From an uncultured Eggerthellaceae bacterium (GTDB taxonomy: Bacteria; Actinomycetota; Coriobacteriia; Coriobacteriales; Eggerthellaceae): a DNA stretch of 6,685 nt. Made by a program: the position numbers and the translations under genes. How positions within the stretch are numbered: the stretch's first letter is position 1; every line of letters starts with the position of its first letter. Location of the stretch: positions 1-6,685 of the forward strand of contig CAJUFC010000055.1 of the NCBI GenBank assembly GCA_910585565.1, given 5' to 3'. This document shows positions 6,528-6,685 of this stretch, one piece after another. The notes under the pieces were generated by a model. That model did no database searches and had not been told where the DNA came from. It was given only the letters and a program-made list of their open reading frames with translations.

Positions 6528-6538
6528 CATTTCAAATG
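6528..6538. repeat. 11-nt dyad CATTTCAAATG
   Basis: Perfect 5-bp arms around a single C, in a short AT-rich patch between two GC-rich stem-loops. It could be a protein-binding half-palindrome; the function is unknown. Confidence 0.25.
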
Positions 6539-6545
6539 GAGTTTG

Positions 6546-6591
6546 GCACCAGCCTGGGGCCAGGCGCATGGGTGCGGGCGCGCCGCGCACC
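6546..6591. repeat. Overlapping GC-rich inverted repeats
   Basis: GCCTGGGGCCAGGC (6552-6565) is a 6-bp dyad. It is enclosed by GCACC (6546-6550) pairing with GGTGC (6571-6575). That right arm also belongs to a second stem, GGTGCG (6571-6576) with CGCACC (6586-6591), whose loop contains the palindrome GGCGCGCC. The two foldings compete. This suggests structured nucleic acid rather than coding sequence. Confidence 0.4.
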
Positions 6592-6595
6592 ATTA

Positions 6596-6666
6596 AGCGG
6601 CGCTCCCGCTGTGCGCCCTGTCCTTGTCGTGCTGCGTGAGCCTGCAAGGCTCGCAACGGGGACAGG
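6596..6666. repeat. Nested stem-loops near the right edge
   Basis: A small stem, AGCGG with CCGCT, occurs at about 6596-6610. Beyond it CCTGTCC (6617-6623) pairs perfectly with GGACAGG (6660-6666). This encloses GAGCCT (6638-6643) with AGGCTC (6647-6652), which is extended by TGC/GCA (6633-6635 with 6653-6655) across a 2-nt bulge. A two-tier stem like this could belong to a structured RNA, but I recognise no known family (no tRNA, SRP RNA, tmRNA or RNase P core motifs). The strand is undecided. Confidence 0.4.
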
Positions 6667-6685
6667 CTTGCCGGCGGCCCCGGCC

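Larger units (their letters stand above)
6442..6685. other. Upstream region without a convincing gene
   Basis: About 240 bases between the promoter and the window edge hold the inverted repeats listed separately. On the minus strand, edge-spanning frames end at 6593 (30 codons, Cys-rich) and at 6532 (50 codons). On the plus strand an ATG at 6536 stays open to the edge for 50 codons. None has a ribosome site or recognisable motif, so the end of an upstream gene or a small RNA cannot be told apart here. Confidence 0.5.

Noticed and set aside
6544..6560. A sigma-54-like TTGGCAC element
   Set aside because: The -12 TTGC half is missing, and sigma-54 is not expected in Actinobacteria.
6273..6656. 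A minus-strand 127-codon frame through the upstream region into rimP
   Set aside because: It crosses the promoter, terminator and rimP start in another frame, with low-quality Arg/Cys-rich composition and no motif.
6536..6685. A possible divergent plus-strand gene starting with ATG at 6536 and open to the edge
   Set aside because: It has no ribosome binding site and a low-complexity Ala/Arg/Pro product, and it overlaps the inverted repeats. The sequence to the right would be needed to decide.

Overview
This window is a GC-rich bacterial segment carrying the conserved nusA/infB translation-and-transcription operon. All genes lie on the minus strand, so the operon reads from right to left. The order is rimP, nusA, ylxR, infB, rbfA, then a DHH-family phosphoesterase of the NrnA type that runs off the left edge. 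This order, the lack of a ylxQ (L7Ae-like) gene between ylxR and infB, and the NusA S1/KH sequence all fit Actinobacteria. The high GC content and the IF2 and NusA details make a member of the class Coriobacteriia (Eggerthella/Slackia-type gut actinobacteria) my best guess. This is inferred from sequence character, not from a search.

Layout, right to left. About 370 bases at the right end hold no convincing gene. They contain several GC-rich inverted repeats (6486-6666), a 10-bp perfect palindrome, a good extended -10 promoter reading leftward, and a roughly 90-nt leader. The leader carries an intrinsic terminator just before rimP, with an overlapping alternative hairpin. Next come rimP (TTG start), nusA, ylxR and infB; ylxR and infB are only 2 nt apart and translationally coupled. 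A 130-nt spacer with no gene precedes rbfA, and the nrnA-like gene begins 12 nt after rbfA stops.

The products form one functional set. RimP and RbfA mature the 30S subunit, and IF2 places initiator tRNA. NusA controls pausing, termination and antitermination. YlxR (RnpM family) is an RNA-binding regulator linked to RNase P. The DHH protein probably degrades very short RNAs and/or pAp. A terminator in the leader of an operon that encodes NusA suggests feedback attenuation.

This is mostly a core housekeeping region and I see no wholly new system. The points most worth checking are the NusA C-terminal Cys/His tail that looks like a small zinc finger, the putative attenuator before rimP, and the cluster of inverted repeats upstream of the promoter.
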